Shown here: one piece after another, positions 50,226-59,099 of the stretch
How positions within the stretch are numbered: position 1 is the first letter of the stretch
Layout: every line of letters begins with the position of its first letter
Source of the DNA: Prevotella communis
GTDB taxonomy: Bacteria > Bacteroidota > Bacteroidia > Bacteroidales > Bacteroidaceae
Assembly (NCBI RefSeq): GCF_022024175.1
Contig: NZ_CP091794.1
Coordinates: forward strand, 2,976,001 to 3,040,000
DNA length: 64,000 nucleotides
Direction of reading: 5' to 3'
The notes under the pieces: model-generated
What the model was told of the DNA's origin: nothing
What the model saw: the letters and a program-made list of their open reading frames with translations, nothing else
Databases searched by the model: none
Translations under genes and position numbers: made by a program

Positions 50226-50993
50226 TTATTTCGCATGGAAAGTCTTCCCCCAGACAAGAACAGCATTGGATGGAGCATCAAAGAGACCCACTTTACCAAC
50301 AAGAACTGTTGCATCAACGGCCAACACATCTGACTCATGAGCTTGGGCAATACTGTCACAAATATGAGTAATAGCCCTTGTATTAGCCTGTGTATCAGGA
50401 AGGTGTCTCGTGATATACCCTCCAAGTGCCGTCTCAAACGGAGATTTAAGAGATTTGCTACCAATCAGCTTAGCAAGTGTTTGGAACCTTTCTTTATACA
50501 CTTCATTGCCAAGAGAGTCCTTCATCGCTGCCAAAGCCGCAAAAGCCTCATCCTTGTTAGAAGTATAGTAATAGGTAACATATGCCGTTGTAAGCGCTTT
50601 TCCCAACTCATAGGTAGCAATCGTATCTTTTTCATCTACCTTTCCAGGTTCAGCAGTAGCTGTAGTACGGACGAGTCCAAGTTTCAGATAGGGGAACTGA
50701 ACAGTATTCTCATACTGTTTTCTTACAGTCTCACATTCAGCTTTCATCTCTGCGTCTTTAGGATTCTTGAGCATTTCATAATAGGAAGCATCTGCACCGA
50801 TAGCATGTTTGAATGCAGCCTCGACAGTTTTAACCTCACTGTATTGTTCTGAATTAAAAAACGCTTCAGCTACTACTACATCGTACTTGTAGGTAGCAGG
50901 ATAACTGGTGTCATCATCACCACATGCGGTAAACACTGTTGCTGTCATTACGCAGCAGAGGACGGCTGCAAACGTCATCAGAATCTTTTTCAT
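50226..50993 (-). CDS. Surface-type lipoprotein of unknown function
   Basis: A 255-residue lipoprotein: the signal peptide ends TVFTACGDDD. The run of acidic residues after the Cys fits the Bacteroidota lipoprotein export signal that sends proteins to the cell surface. The mature part is mainly helical (VKTVEAAFKHAIGADASYYEMLK..., KVYKERFQTLAKL...), with no domain recognised. It has its own promoter (51051-51058) and a terminator, with no functional partner nearby. Confidence 0.65.
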   Translation of the reverse strand: MKKILMTFAAVLCCVMTATVFTACGDDDTSYPATYKYDVVVAEAFFNSEQYSEVKTVEAAFKHAIGADASYYEMLKNPKDAEMKAECETVRKQYENTVQFPYLKLGLVRTTATAEPGKVDEKDTIATYELGKALTTAYVTYYYTSNKDEAFAALAAMKDSLGNEVYKERFQTLAKLIGSKSLKSPFETALGGYITRHLPDTQANTRAITHICDSIAQAHESDVLAVDATVLVGKVGLFDAPSNAVLVWGKTFHAK

Positions 50994-51050
50994 AAAAGGG
51001 AAAAAATTAAATGATTAATGGTTTTATGAACTATTATTTGTTATCGACTG

Positions 51051-51058
51051 CAAAGTTA
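51051..51058 (-). promoter_or_regulatory. -7 promoter box for the surface lipoprotein
   Basis: TAACTTTG on the minus strand followed by CAGTCG, 57 nt before the start at 50993. Confidence 0.7.
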
Positions 51059-51121
51059 CAAAAAAATAGTGAAACGAAGTCTCACTTACAGAAAAAACAA
51101 TCAAAAAAAAGAAAAAACATA

Positions 51122-53386
51122 CTATAACGGGTCTACATCATAGTAAATCTGAAGGGAACCATAGCGTTTATCTTGCAACATCTGTTGTTGTGCCAACAGA
51201 AGGTATTGACGCACACGTGGCATATCAATACCGTTTTCGAGTTTTATCACCAATTTACGAATACTCAAGGTTTTTACGCGAGCCACGGCAGGCTTGTCAG
51301 GACCAAGTACACGGTCGCCAAACCATTGGCGCAAGCGGGAACCTAATTCAATGCCGGCAGTATTCACCACATCATCCTTACTATGCTTCAGATAAACATA
51401 GATAAGACGATAATACGGGGGATAATGAAACAGTTGTCGTTCTTCCAACAGCTCGCGCGAGAACTGCTCGAAATCATTACGTACGACCTGTTGGATGACA
51501 GGCAATTCGGGATTCTTTGTCTGCAGGATAACAAGTCCCTGCCGCCCCTTACGACCTGCACGTCCACTGACCTGAGCCATCATCATAAAAGCATGTTCAA
51601 AGGCACGGAAATCGGGCTGATTGAGCATTCTGTCGGCATCCAATATACCAACAACACTGACCTTATCAAAATCCAGTCCTTTACTAATCATCTGGGTGCC
51701 AATAAGCAAATTGGTACGACCTGCGGAGAAGTCTGTAATCAGACGTTCGTAGGCATTACGGGTACGAGTAGTGTCAAGGTCCATACGGGCCACACGCGCC
51801 TCAGGGAAGATGTCACGAATCTGATCCTCTATCTTCTCCGTACCATAACCCCGTCCCTGTAAGTCCTTACCGCCACAGGCGGGGCACTCCGTAGGCACCT
51901 GATAGGTAAAACCACAGTAGTGGCATGAGAGTTGGTTCATGTTACGGTGGAGCGTCAGACTAACATCACAATGCTGGCAGCGAGGCACCCAGCCGCACTG
52001 TTTACATTCAATCATCGGAGCCCAGCCACGACGGTTTTGAAAAAGGATGACCTGTTCACCACGTTCCAAAGCTTGTCGCACACTGCTCAGCAAGACTGGT
52101 GAGAATGGTCCACGCATCATTTTCCTTCGCTGCAAATCACGCGTATCCACCACCTGGATTTCCGGCAACTGAATACCCTGATAGCGTTCCGTCAACGACA
52201 CATAACCATATTTTCCCGTCTGTGAGTTAAAATATGACTCCATTGATGGTGTAGCCGTACCAAGCAGAGTTTTTGCTCCCAACATAATCGCCGCACTGCG
52301 TGCATGATAACGAGGCATAGGATCCTGCTGTTTATAAGAGGTCTCATGTTCTTCATCTACAATGACAAGACCCAATCGTTGGAAAGGAAGGAATACGGCA
52401 CTGCGGGCACCCAGGATTACATCATAAGGATTCTGCGAAAGTTGCTTCTGCCATATCTCCACACGTTCGGCATCACTGTACTTAGAATGATAGATACCCA
52501 AGCGATTACCGAACACACGCTGCAGGCGCTGCATCATCTGCACTGTGAGGGCAATCTCAGGCATAAGGAAAAGCACCTGACGATGTTGATCCAGCTCACG
52601 CTGTATAAGATGGATGTAAATCTCTGTCTTACCACTGGAGGTGACGCCATGCAACAAAGTGACCTGCTTTTTCATAAACGACAACAGAATCTGATTATAG
52701 GCATCCTGTTGGGCATGACTCAAAGGCTTAATATGTTCTGGATGAGGAGTTCCTCCCTGATTCAATCGTCCCACCTCAACCTCATAGGTCTCCAGCATAC
52801 CACGCTTCACCAACTGGTTTATCGTAGGAAGCGTGGACTCTGAAGCATTCATCAGTTCCTCACGGGTAATCTCCACCACCGGCTCACGACACACATTACC
52901 CTCGATACTATCCCAATGCGACAAGGAAAGATAGGCAATAAAAGCATCACGTTGCTTAGCAGCACGTGCCAACATATTCAGTGCGGCATGCAACGTAGGT
53001 TCATTCTGATAGTTAGCGGTGAGTCGGATAAAAGTCTCCGTACGTGGTTTATAACCTTCTTCTGCCTTCAAGCCTGCTGGGAGAGCAGCCTTATAGACCT
53101 CACCTATAGGTGACATATAATAAGAGGATATCCACTGCCAGAAATCCAGCTGACCGGTCAGGAGAATAGGAAGAGTGTCAATGACAACAGAAATGGGCTT
53201 CACCTCATAGCCCTGCGGTTTATCATCATGCAGACGAGCTATGACGCCCACATAGTTCTTACTACGTCCAAAAGGCACGATAACGCGTATCCCCGTGGCT
53301 ACGCGTCCTTGTGCCTCCTGCGGGACGGCATAAGTAAAATAGCCATCGAGCGGCACAGGCAATATGACATCCGCATACTGATTCAT
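51122..53386 (-). CDS. priA: Primosomal protein N' (replication restart helicase)
   Basis: A 754-residue superfamily-2 helicase that reloads the replisome at stalled forks. The N-terminal 3'-DNA-binding domain (MNQYADVILPVPLDGYFTYAVP) is intact. Walker A is GVTSSGKTEIY, the DEAH-like box is VDEEHETSYKQ, and the zinc-binding insert has four CxxC pairs (CKQCGW, CQHCDV, CHYCGF, CPACGG). An in-frame start at 53416 is inside the upstream gene; the ATG at 53386 shares one base with that stop (TGATG) and is preferred. It ends the T9SS-side run of minus-strand genes. Confidence 0.95.
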   Translation of the reverse strand: MNQYADVILPVPLDGYFTYAVPQEAQGRVATGIRVIVPFGRSKNYVGVIARLHDDKPQGYEVKPISVVIDTLPILLTGQLDFWQWISSYYMSPIGEVYKAALPAGLKAEEGYKPRTETFIRLTANYQNEPTLHAALNMLARAAKQRDAFIAYLSLSHWDSIEGNVCREPVVEITREELMNASESTLPTINQLVKRGMLETYEVEVGRLNQGGTPHPEHIKPLSHAQQDAYNQILLSFMKKQVTLLHGVTSSGKTEIYIHLIQRELDQHRQVLFLMPEIALTVQMMQRLQRVFGNRLGIYHSKYSDAERVEIWQKQLSQNPYDVILGARSAVFLPFQRLGLVIVDEEHETSYKQQDPMPRYHARSAAIMLGAKTLLGTATPSMESYFNSQTGKYGYVSLTERYQGIQLPEIQVVDTRDLQRRKMMRGPFSPVLLSSVRQALERGEQVILFQNRRGWAPMIECKQCGWVPRCQHCDVSLTLHRNMNQLSCHYCGFTYQVPTECPACGGKDLQGRGYGTEKIEDQIRDIFPEARVARMDLDTTRTRNAYERLITDFSAGRTNLLIGTQMISKGLDFDKVSVVGILDADRMLNQPDFRAFEHAFMMMAQVSGRAGRKGRQGLVILQTKNPELPVIQQVVRNDFEQFSRELLEERQLFHYPPYYRLIYVYLKHSKDDVVNTAGIELGSRLRQWFGDRVLGPDKPAVARVKTLSIRKLVIKLENGIDMPRVRQYLLLAQQQMLQDKRYGSLQIYYDVDPL

Positions 53387-54027
53387 CAGAATATATAGGT
53401 GGCCGACAACATCCATGAGTTGGCGGTCGTATTCGTATTATTCAAAGCAGAGGAAGCCTCATTGGCAGCCTTACTGACCTTGTTCCATGTAAAATCTCCA
53501 GTCTTACCTATCGGGATACTATAATAGACAATAGCCTCCAGATGCTGCCCTATTGAAAGACCAACGCCAAAGTCTATTGCCAGTTTGGTGTCTTGCAAGA
53601 GGAACTGCTTTGCATTCTTATTCACATCCTCCCAATAGAACTTTGAAGGACCTACATTAAATGACAATTGAGGACCTGCCGTAAGGAACACACCGCCAAA
53701 ATCCATAATACTGGCACCATAACGGACATGGGCAGGAATCAGTATAGACTTCTGTTGAACGGACTCTCCCTCAACCCTCAGCGTACGCTCATTATAAAGA
53801 CCAGAGATATCAATTGCCAGTCCAGGCAAGGCAGTAGATATCACAAAGGTAGGCCCAACAAAGAAACCGGCACGATTGGATTTGTCAAACACATCATCAT
53901 TAAACTCCATACTGACCACCTCAAGACCACCTTTCACGCCAAACGCTACGCCTTGAGCCGACAAAGGCATGACCATCAGCCATGCCATAACTATCGGGAG
54001 TGCTATCTGGAATAACCTCTTTATCAT
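53386..54027 (-). CDS. PorT-like outer-membrane beta-barrel protein
   Basis: A 213-residue exported protein (signal to PLSAQG) with alternating strands and a C-terminal Phe (WMLSATYIF). The start GVAFGVKGGLEVVSMEFNDDVF and the barrel size resemble the PorT family that accompanies the type IX secretion system. It lies 11 nt after gldN and overlaps priA by 1 nt. The position supports a secretion role, but small porin-family barrels look alike, so the assignment to PorT is tentative. Confidence 0.65.
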   Translation of the reverse strand: MIKRLFQIALPIVMAWLMVMPLSAQGVAFGVKGGLEVVSMEFNDDVFDKSNRAGFFVGPTFVISTALPGLAIDISGLYNERTLRVEGESVQQKSILIPAHVRYGASIMDFGGVFLTAGPQLSFNVGPSKFYWEDVNKNAKQFLLQDTKLAIDFGVGLSIGQHLEAIVYYSIPIGKTGDFTWNKVSKAANEASSALNNTNTTANSWMLSATYIF

Positions 54028-54038
54028 ATAGACAGACC

Positions 54039-55082
54039 TTAATGACGCTGTCGCCGCACAGAGACGCGGGGAGCAGAAGAGCTACTACTCGAAGCGGATG
54101 ACGTACTCTTGCTCTTCGCCGTTCTCGTACGCTCACGCTTTTGTTGCTTAGCCTTTTCCTTCAGCGCCTTAGGGTCGTTGACTGCTATACTATCCAAAGA
54201 ATCGCGCTTGGCCTTGTCGCCAAAGATATTATTGCGGAAAGCCTCCAATTCGGCCTCAATGCGCTTCTGCTCAGCCGAATACTTAGTAGAGTCCTCACCG
54301 GCAATCTGGGCCAGCGTCTTACCCAACATATTTGTCGTCTTATAGATCTTTCCCTTGTAACGGTTCAAAGTAAAGTAATCGTCCAAGTTCATCGTGGCCG
54401 CATTATTCTTGTCACTAATCATCACTGACTGACGACTCAAATATGGCTCCACTTCTGAATACTTCACCCAGAACAAAGGCAACTTCATAGCGTCACCACC
54501 AAAGTCATCCTCACGCATCATGACAGGACATAGAGCAAGGGGTTTGATGTGGAAAGAAGAATTAGCCTGGTCGTAATAGGCACTCTCCTTCAAATAGTAA
54601 GCCTTTACTTCTGAAGAGGGGATATCACTGTTTTCCACCTGGAGCTTACCATTCTTCTCCTCATAGAAAATATGATAGTTGTCCAGGATAGTCTTGATGT
54701 CAACCTTGGCTGAAGCCTCCAATACCTCATTGCCATCCAGGTTGTACTCATAGACAGGGATATATCCGTTCAGCGCCAACTTGAAAATATAGGTGAAGAG
54801 ATTCATCTGCTTCCCGACAGGCTCCACAGGATAGTAGAGACCCGAATTCATCTCATCCTCAAGATTAATCTCCCGATAGATGTCACGACGCCATACTACA
54901 TCCTCTGGCATATCAAACGCCGTGGGATACTGAATCTGCATACGGCGGGTCATACCCTGCGTATTATTCTGCTGCTTTTGTTGGGTAGCATTAGCATTCT
55001 GCTGAGTGCGACTCTTTTTTGGCTGGGCAGTCACTGTACCTGCAGCCAGCATTATCATCAAAAAGAACAATAGTCTCTTCAT
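54039..55082 (-). CDS. gldN: Type IX secretion/gliding protein GldN (PorN)
   Basis: A 347-residue exported protein (signal MKRLLFFLMIMLAAGTVTAQ). The typical part is DVVWRRDIYREINLEDEMNSGLYYPVEPVGKQMNLFTYIFKLALNG, followed by VKYSEVEPYLSRQSVMISDKNNAATMNLDDYF. GldN forms a periplasmic ring with GldK. The end is unusual: KQQKRERTRTAKSKSTSSAS followed by more serine and a basic finish, a low-complexity Ser/Arg tail of about 35 residues. It follows gldM by 16 nt. Confidence 0.93.
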   Translation of the reverse strand: MKRLLFFLMIMLAAGTVTAQPKKSRTQQNANATQQKQQNNTQGMTRRMQIQYPTAFDMPEDVVWRRDIYREINLEDEMNSGLYYPVEPVGKQMNLFTYIFKLALNGYIPVYEYNLDGNEVLEASAKVDIKTILDNYHIFYEEKNGKLQVENSDIPSSEVKAYYLKESAYYDQANSSFHIKPLALCPVMMREDDFGGDAMKLPLFWVKYSEVEPYLSRQSVMISDKNNAATMNLDDYFTLNRYKGKIYKTTNMLGKTLAQIAGEDSTKYSAEQKRIEAELEAFRNNIFGDKAKRDSLDSIAVNDPKALKEKAKQQKRERTRTAKSKSTSSASSSSSSAPRVSVRRQRH

Positions 55083-55098
55083 AATTATCTGTTTTCAA

Positions 55099-56658
55099 TT
55101 ATTTCACAATGATTTCTATCGGGGTCTTCAGCGTACGCTGGATACCGTCAGGGCCAATCGCCACGACATTCGTGATGTAGAAACGGCGATTACGTGCCAA
55201 CTTACGGAACGTATCTTTCTGACGAGCTGAGAATCTGTCACCATCACCTGCCATCAAGACAGACTCACCCATATTGCCTGAGAATACTGTCTCAAACGAG
55301 AGTACACGGAAACCTATATCCAAGATACCGTCATCGATAGCAGCACCAATACCTTCTACGCCTAACAAGCTACCCTTTGCTAATCCACCGCCTCTGAAAC
55401 GCAAAGGATTACCCTTCTCATCCTTCATATCTATATAAGGTGTTGGATCCGGCAGACGACGAACACGGAACGAGAACTGTCCCATTTGCTGAGGATGTCC
55501 AGTATTTGTCGATATAACCGTTATCGTAGCATTCTCGCCTATCTTTGACGGACGGGCGATATACTTACCAGGCCCTGTAGGTGTCAGAGTACCGTTGGTC
55601 ATCGTTGCAGAAATCTTATTCAGAGGCACACCTGGTACAGAGATGCTGATGGGATTAGAATAGCCGGCATACAACATATTCATCAGGTCTGCCGAAACCG
55701 TTGCACTGGGATCGACCACAGTATATTTCTGGGAGAAGTCCCGACGGATGGCATCACCATTACCATTTGTTGTCTGGATATAGCCCGACAGGGTAAAGTC
55801 GCCAGTACGTCCGCAAACGGTCTCATAAAGTCCGTCTTTCAAGTCTACTTTCTGGTTACCGATGAATATCTCCGGTACCTGCGTGGTATCCACGGCAGCC
55901 ATGACGATGCGAGCAGAGAACCTATCACCACGAACGATGGTCTGGGAGTTGGGAATCACAAACGCATTCAGCGCATTCACACGGATATCTTTCACGTCAA
56001 TGTTCTGAACCAGTTTATGTAACACTTCCTTCTCTGCATTGCGCACATCGCTCTGCAGTTTAGACAGCAGAGTAACAGCAGCTGCCGCTGGCATGGACTC
56101 AAACATATACTCCTGCCAGTTCTTACCCAATCCTGTGGACGGAACTTCCGTAGTCAGGTCACTGGCAATACGGCGCTGCTGGTCCTTATCATCCACCATT
56201 TTGAGGATACCTTCACGATAACGCTCAATCGCTTTCTTCAACTCATCGCCACGTCCGCGTCCTGGAGCCAGCATCACCTGGTTCGCGGCCTCAAGGTCCT
56301 CCTTGTTTACGATTTTAGCAGGATTACCATCAGCACCATCTGCCTCCTGCGCAATAGCCAATTTCAAATCAGCAGCCAAATTATAGAGAGAGTCGCTCGA
56401 CAGTTTTACAAGCTGTGCCTTCTCATACCATTCCTTCACCTTCTGAGGGTTGGCTTTCATCTGCTGGTCAAAATCCTCGTATATAGCCAGGTTCTCCTTT
56501 GCTGCATTCTCAGTGGTACGCTTCAAACTCTCCTCCACGATAGAGAAACCGTTGAGCACCTCATTCGAGACATTCAGCGCAAGCATTGCCATCAAGACGA
56601 CGTACATCAAGTTAATCATCTTCTGGCGCGGAGATACAGGTCTTTTCTTTATTGCCAT
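55099..56658 (-). CDS. gldM: Type IX secretion/gliding motor protein GldM (PorM)
   Basis: A 519-residue inner-membrane protein with one N-terminal helix (MINLMYVVLMAMLALNVSNEVLNGF, about 14-38) and a long periplasmic part made of several beta domains (from about 200), ending in IEIIVK. With GldL it forms the proton-driven motor that powers gliding and T9SS export. The sequence RPVSPRQKMINLMYVVLMAMLALNVS is the family hallmark. The gene is separated from gldL by 50 nt holding a heptamer repeat. Confidence 0.96.
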   Translation of the reverse strand: MAIKKRPVSPRQKMINLMYVVLMAMLALNVSNEVLNGFSIVEESLKRTTENAAKENLAIYEDFDQQMKANPQKVKEWYEKAQLVKLSSDSLYNLAADLKLAIAQEADGADGNPAKIVNKEDLEAANQVMLAPGRGRGDELKKAIERYREGILKMVDDKDQQRRIASDLTTEVPSTGLGKNWQEYMFESMPAAAAVTLLSKLQSDVRNAEKEVLHKLVQNIDVKDIRVNALNAFVIPNSQTIVRGDRFSARIVMAAVDTTQVPEIFIGNQKVDLKDGLYETVCGRTGDFTLSGYIQTTNGNGDAIRRDFSQKYTVVDPSATVSADLMNMLYAGYSNPISISVPGVPLNKISATMTNGTLTPTGPGKYIARPSKIGENATITVISTNTGHPQQMGQFSFRVRRLPDPTPYIDMKDEKGNPLRFRGGGLAKGSLLGVEGIGAAIDDGILDIGFRVLSFETVFSGNMGESVLMAGDGDRFSARQKDTFRKLARNRRFYITNVVAIGPDGIQRTLKTPIEIIVK

Positions 56659-56683
56659 AGTTTCTTATTGTTTCTGCCGCCAT

Positions 56684-56726
56684 CTGGCAGTAGCAAATTC
56701 TTCACTTTTCACTCTTCACTTTTCAC
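56684..56726 (-). repeat. Heptamer array with GGCAGTAGCAAAT head over the gldL stop
   Basis: TCTTCAC, TTTTCAC, TCTTCAC and TTTTCAC lie at 56699-56726 in 7-bp steps, after GGCAGTAGCAAAT (56687-56699), as at 915-955. The last seven codons of gldL and its stop are made of repeat units. Confidence 0.7.
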
Positions 56727-57557
56727 TACCTTCGGCATATTCACCGTCATAGCCTCAATCATGCGGGTATAGATCTGGTTAAGTTCCGCAATCTGTTCTG
56801 CCATACGTTTGCTCTGCTCGTTAATCTGATCGATAGTGCCAATCTGCTGAGAAGCACCCTTCAACTGCATCTCGTAAACCTTACAGATGCCTGTGAGGGT
56901 ACGGTTGAGATTCTCCATCTCCTCACTGTCGCGTGTCAGACGCTCACTCTGCTCAGACACCTTCTGCAGGGTTTCTGTGAGTTTCTTCAACTGCTCCACA
57001 TAACCAGCCGTAGCCTCTTCCATTTCCTCTGCATCAATCTCGGGCAACTCTGGCTGCTCAACAACGCCACCAATGACACCGCCACCAATGACACCGCCGC
57101 CGATGATACCACCGCCAACGACGCCACCAGCAGTCGCTACACCACCGGTTGCCACATTCTCTCCAGCAGTTCCGTCTGCGGCAATGGTACCACCACCAAC
57201 ATTTCCGCCACCGATAATCACGGTACCGCCACCTACGCCAGAGATACCTGATACACCAGAAACACCAGAGGCCATCTCAACATTCTCTCCATCAACATGC
57301 GTAGGCAGGTCCATACCATCTGCAGTCTTGTCAAATGGACGGTCAAAGGCTGCGATAAAGAACACAAACACCTCAGTACCCATACCGATAAACAGCATCA
57401 AGTTTGCTCCTGGCAGGTGGGTCAATTTGAAAAGTGTACCCAGAATAACGATTGATGCACCCCAACTATAGGCATAGTTCATGAATGTCTGCCCTGGTAC
57501 ACTATCCAACCACTTCTGTAAGCGGTAGATGATATTGAATTTACTATACTTTGTCAT
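56709..57557 (-). CDS. gldL: Type IX secretion/gliding motor protein GldL (PorL) with Gly-rich insert
   Basis: A 282-residue inner-membrane protein. Two helices (about 30-45 and 54-70) carry the family glutamate in IGMGTEVFVF (E62), the residue known as essential for proton use in homologs. Between the helices and the coiled coil is a glycine/valine/isoleucine-rich insert at about 96-166 (GVSGVSGISGVGGGT..., IIGGGVIGGGVIGG). Its codons form a tandem repeat. The cytoplasmic coiled coil (about 170-270) follows, and the C-terminus ends VVKSEE on a heptamer repeat. Confidence 0.93.
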   Translation of the reverse strand: MTKYSKFNIIYRLQKWLDSVPGQTFMNYAYSWGASIVILGTLFKLTHLPGANLMLFIGMGTEVFVFFIAAFDRPFDKTADGMDLPTHVDGENVEMASGVSGVSGISGVGGGTVIIGGGNVGGGTIAADGTAGENVATGGVATAGGVVGGGIIGGGVIGGGVIGGVVEQPELPEIDAEEMEEATAGYVEQLKKLTETLQKVSEQSERLTRDSEEMENLNRTLTGICKVYEMQLKGASQQIGTIDQINEQSKRMAEQIAELNQIYTRMIEAMTVNMPKVVKSEE

Positions 57558-57567
57558 TGTGATATTT

Positions 57568-57601
57568 CGTTATGGCGTTATTCCGTTATTACGATATAAC
57601 G
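57568..57601. repeat. 8-bp-phased CGTTATnn array
   Basis: CGTTAT at 57568, 57576 and 57584, then CGATATAACG at 57592, all 8 bp apart. The right 18 bp match 2071-2088 except at one base. It fills the gap between gldK and gldL. Confidence 0.75.
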
Positions 57602-57608
57602 ACTTATT

Positions 57609-59072
57609 TTACTTTCTTGATTTCTTTGCAGACGCCTTAGCGGGCTTCACTTTCTCACTTGTCGTATTTGCCAACGAACGTACGCAACGGAAGCCGATGT
57701 ACGAGCGAGGCTGGTTCTGATATTCACTGCTACGCCATGCAGAACGGATATAGTTCTCGGGATCTTTCCATGAACCACCACGTACACTCTTCTTCTTCAA
57801 ACGATAAGGATCCTCAAGGGCCGCATTATACTTCAGTTGCGGGTTGATATCATTCATAGCATCCACACCAGCCTCTGTGTAAATGGTAGAAGTCCACTCA
57901 GCCACATTACCCGCCATATCAAAAAGGCCGTTGCTATTTGCACTATAAATTCCCACCTTCGACGTAATCAGGTTACCATCCTTGGTGTAGTTACCATTCT
58001 CAGGTTTGAAGTTAGCATAGAAACAACCCTTGCCACTTGCCACATCCTCGTTAGCCCAAGGGAACTCATTCTGTTCCTTGCCACGAGCGGCATATTCCCA
58101 TTCTGCCTCCGTTGGCAGACGATAGCGCTGAACTTGACGGGCAGCAGGGCCAAGTCCCTTCAGCAGGAACTCCGTGCGCCATGCACAGAAAGCATTAGCC
58201 TGTTCCCAAGTAACGCCCACCACGGGATAGTCATTATAGGCCGCACTTGAGAAATAATTGCGCATATACACCTCGTTATCAGCATTGGGGAAGTCGTTCA
58301 CCCAACAGGTAGTGTCAGGATAGATATTAATAATATAAGTATTAAGGAAGTCCCATGGACCACTCAACTGGCGATTGATGGTCTGACGAATAATCTTACC
58401 CTCCTCATCAATATAAGCAGTATCCTTGGAAATCCACACTTCTTCCTGAGGATTCACAACCACATCCGTATTCAGGTTGCGTTCCTGAGGATTCAGACGG
58501 TTATGACGTTTGGCTGCCTCAACATAGTCGTAAACCTCATAGCGATAGTTCATCTGACTGGCATCCAACATTTTCTCGCCCGTTACAGGGTTCGTCACAT
58601 ATACGCTCTCTATGGCACGACGTTCATCCTCATTAGGTTTACGGGGCAGAGCTTTCTTCCAGTTCAGGTGTGGCTTCACAAGATTTCCATCCTTGTCTTC
58701 CTCCTCCTCAATCTTATAACTTTCGTCACCACCATAGTTAGGATCAGCCAGACGCTCGCGAATGATTGAGTCGCGTACATAATTCACAAACTGACGATAC
58801 TCAGAATTTGTAATCTCCGTATCATCCATCCAGAAGCCCTCTACTGAGATATCCTTTACAGGTGTTTGTTTTCCCCATAGCGAATCAGCGGTTTCCAGTC
58901 CCATACGCAGATGACCACGCTTCACAAGCACCATTCCATAAGGAGCGGGTTCTGTAAAAGCATGTCCGTTGGATCCTGTCAGTTCACCTCCTGCAGATGT
59001 TGTCTCCTTTCCACCGAAACAACTTGCGAGAACAAGTGCTACGACTAGAAGGCAAAAAACATTTTGTTTCAT
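57609..59072 (-). CDS. gldK: Type IX secretion/gliding lipoprotein GldK (PorK)
   Basis: A 487-residue outer-membrane lipoprotein (lipobox VLASC, then FGG). The bulk is a formylglycine-enzyme/sulfatase-modifying fold: GHLRMGLETADSLWGKQTPVKDISVEGFWMDDTEITNSEYRQF, PVVGVTWEQANAFCAWR, YRLPTEAEWEYAARG and SVRGGSWKDPENYIRSAWR. GldK forms the periplasmic ring with GldN. I choose the ATG at 59072 (MKQNVFCLLVVALVLASC); a start at 59096 would add eight residues and is 3 nt from the porP stop. It is followed by gldL after a 51-nt repeat-filled gap. Confidence 0.93.
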   Translation of the reverse strand: MKQNVFCLLVVALVLASCFGGKETTSAGGELTGSNGHAFTEPAPYGMVLVKRGHLRMGLETADSLWGKQTPVKDISVEGFWMDDTEITNSEYRQFVNYVRDSIIRERLADPNYGGDESYKIEEEEDKDGNLVKPHLNWKKALPRKPNEDERRAIESVYVTNPVTGEKMLDASQMNYRYEVYDYVEAAKRHNRLNPQERNLNTDVVVNPQEEVWISKDTAYIDEEGKIIRQTINRQLSGPWDFLNTYIINIYPDTTCWVNDFPNADNEVYMRNYFSSAAYNDYPVVGVTWEQANAFCAWRTEFLLKGLGPAARQVQRYRLPTEAEWEYAARGKEQNEFPWANEDVASGKGCFYANFKPENGNYTKDGNLITSKVGIYSANSNGLFDMAGNVAEWTSTIYTEAGVDAMNDINPQLKYNAALEDPYRLKKKSVRGGSWKDPENYIRSAWRSSEYQNQPRSYIGFRCVRSLANTTSEKVKPAKASAKKSRK

Positions 59073-59099
59073 ATTTCGACTTTTTTCTTTATTCATTAT

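Noticed and set aside
57073..57471. Plus-strand proline-rich open frame (PPPMTPPPMIPP...)
   Set aside because: It is the antisense shadow of the Gly-rich insert of gldL; GGN codons read backwards give proline.
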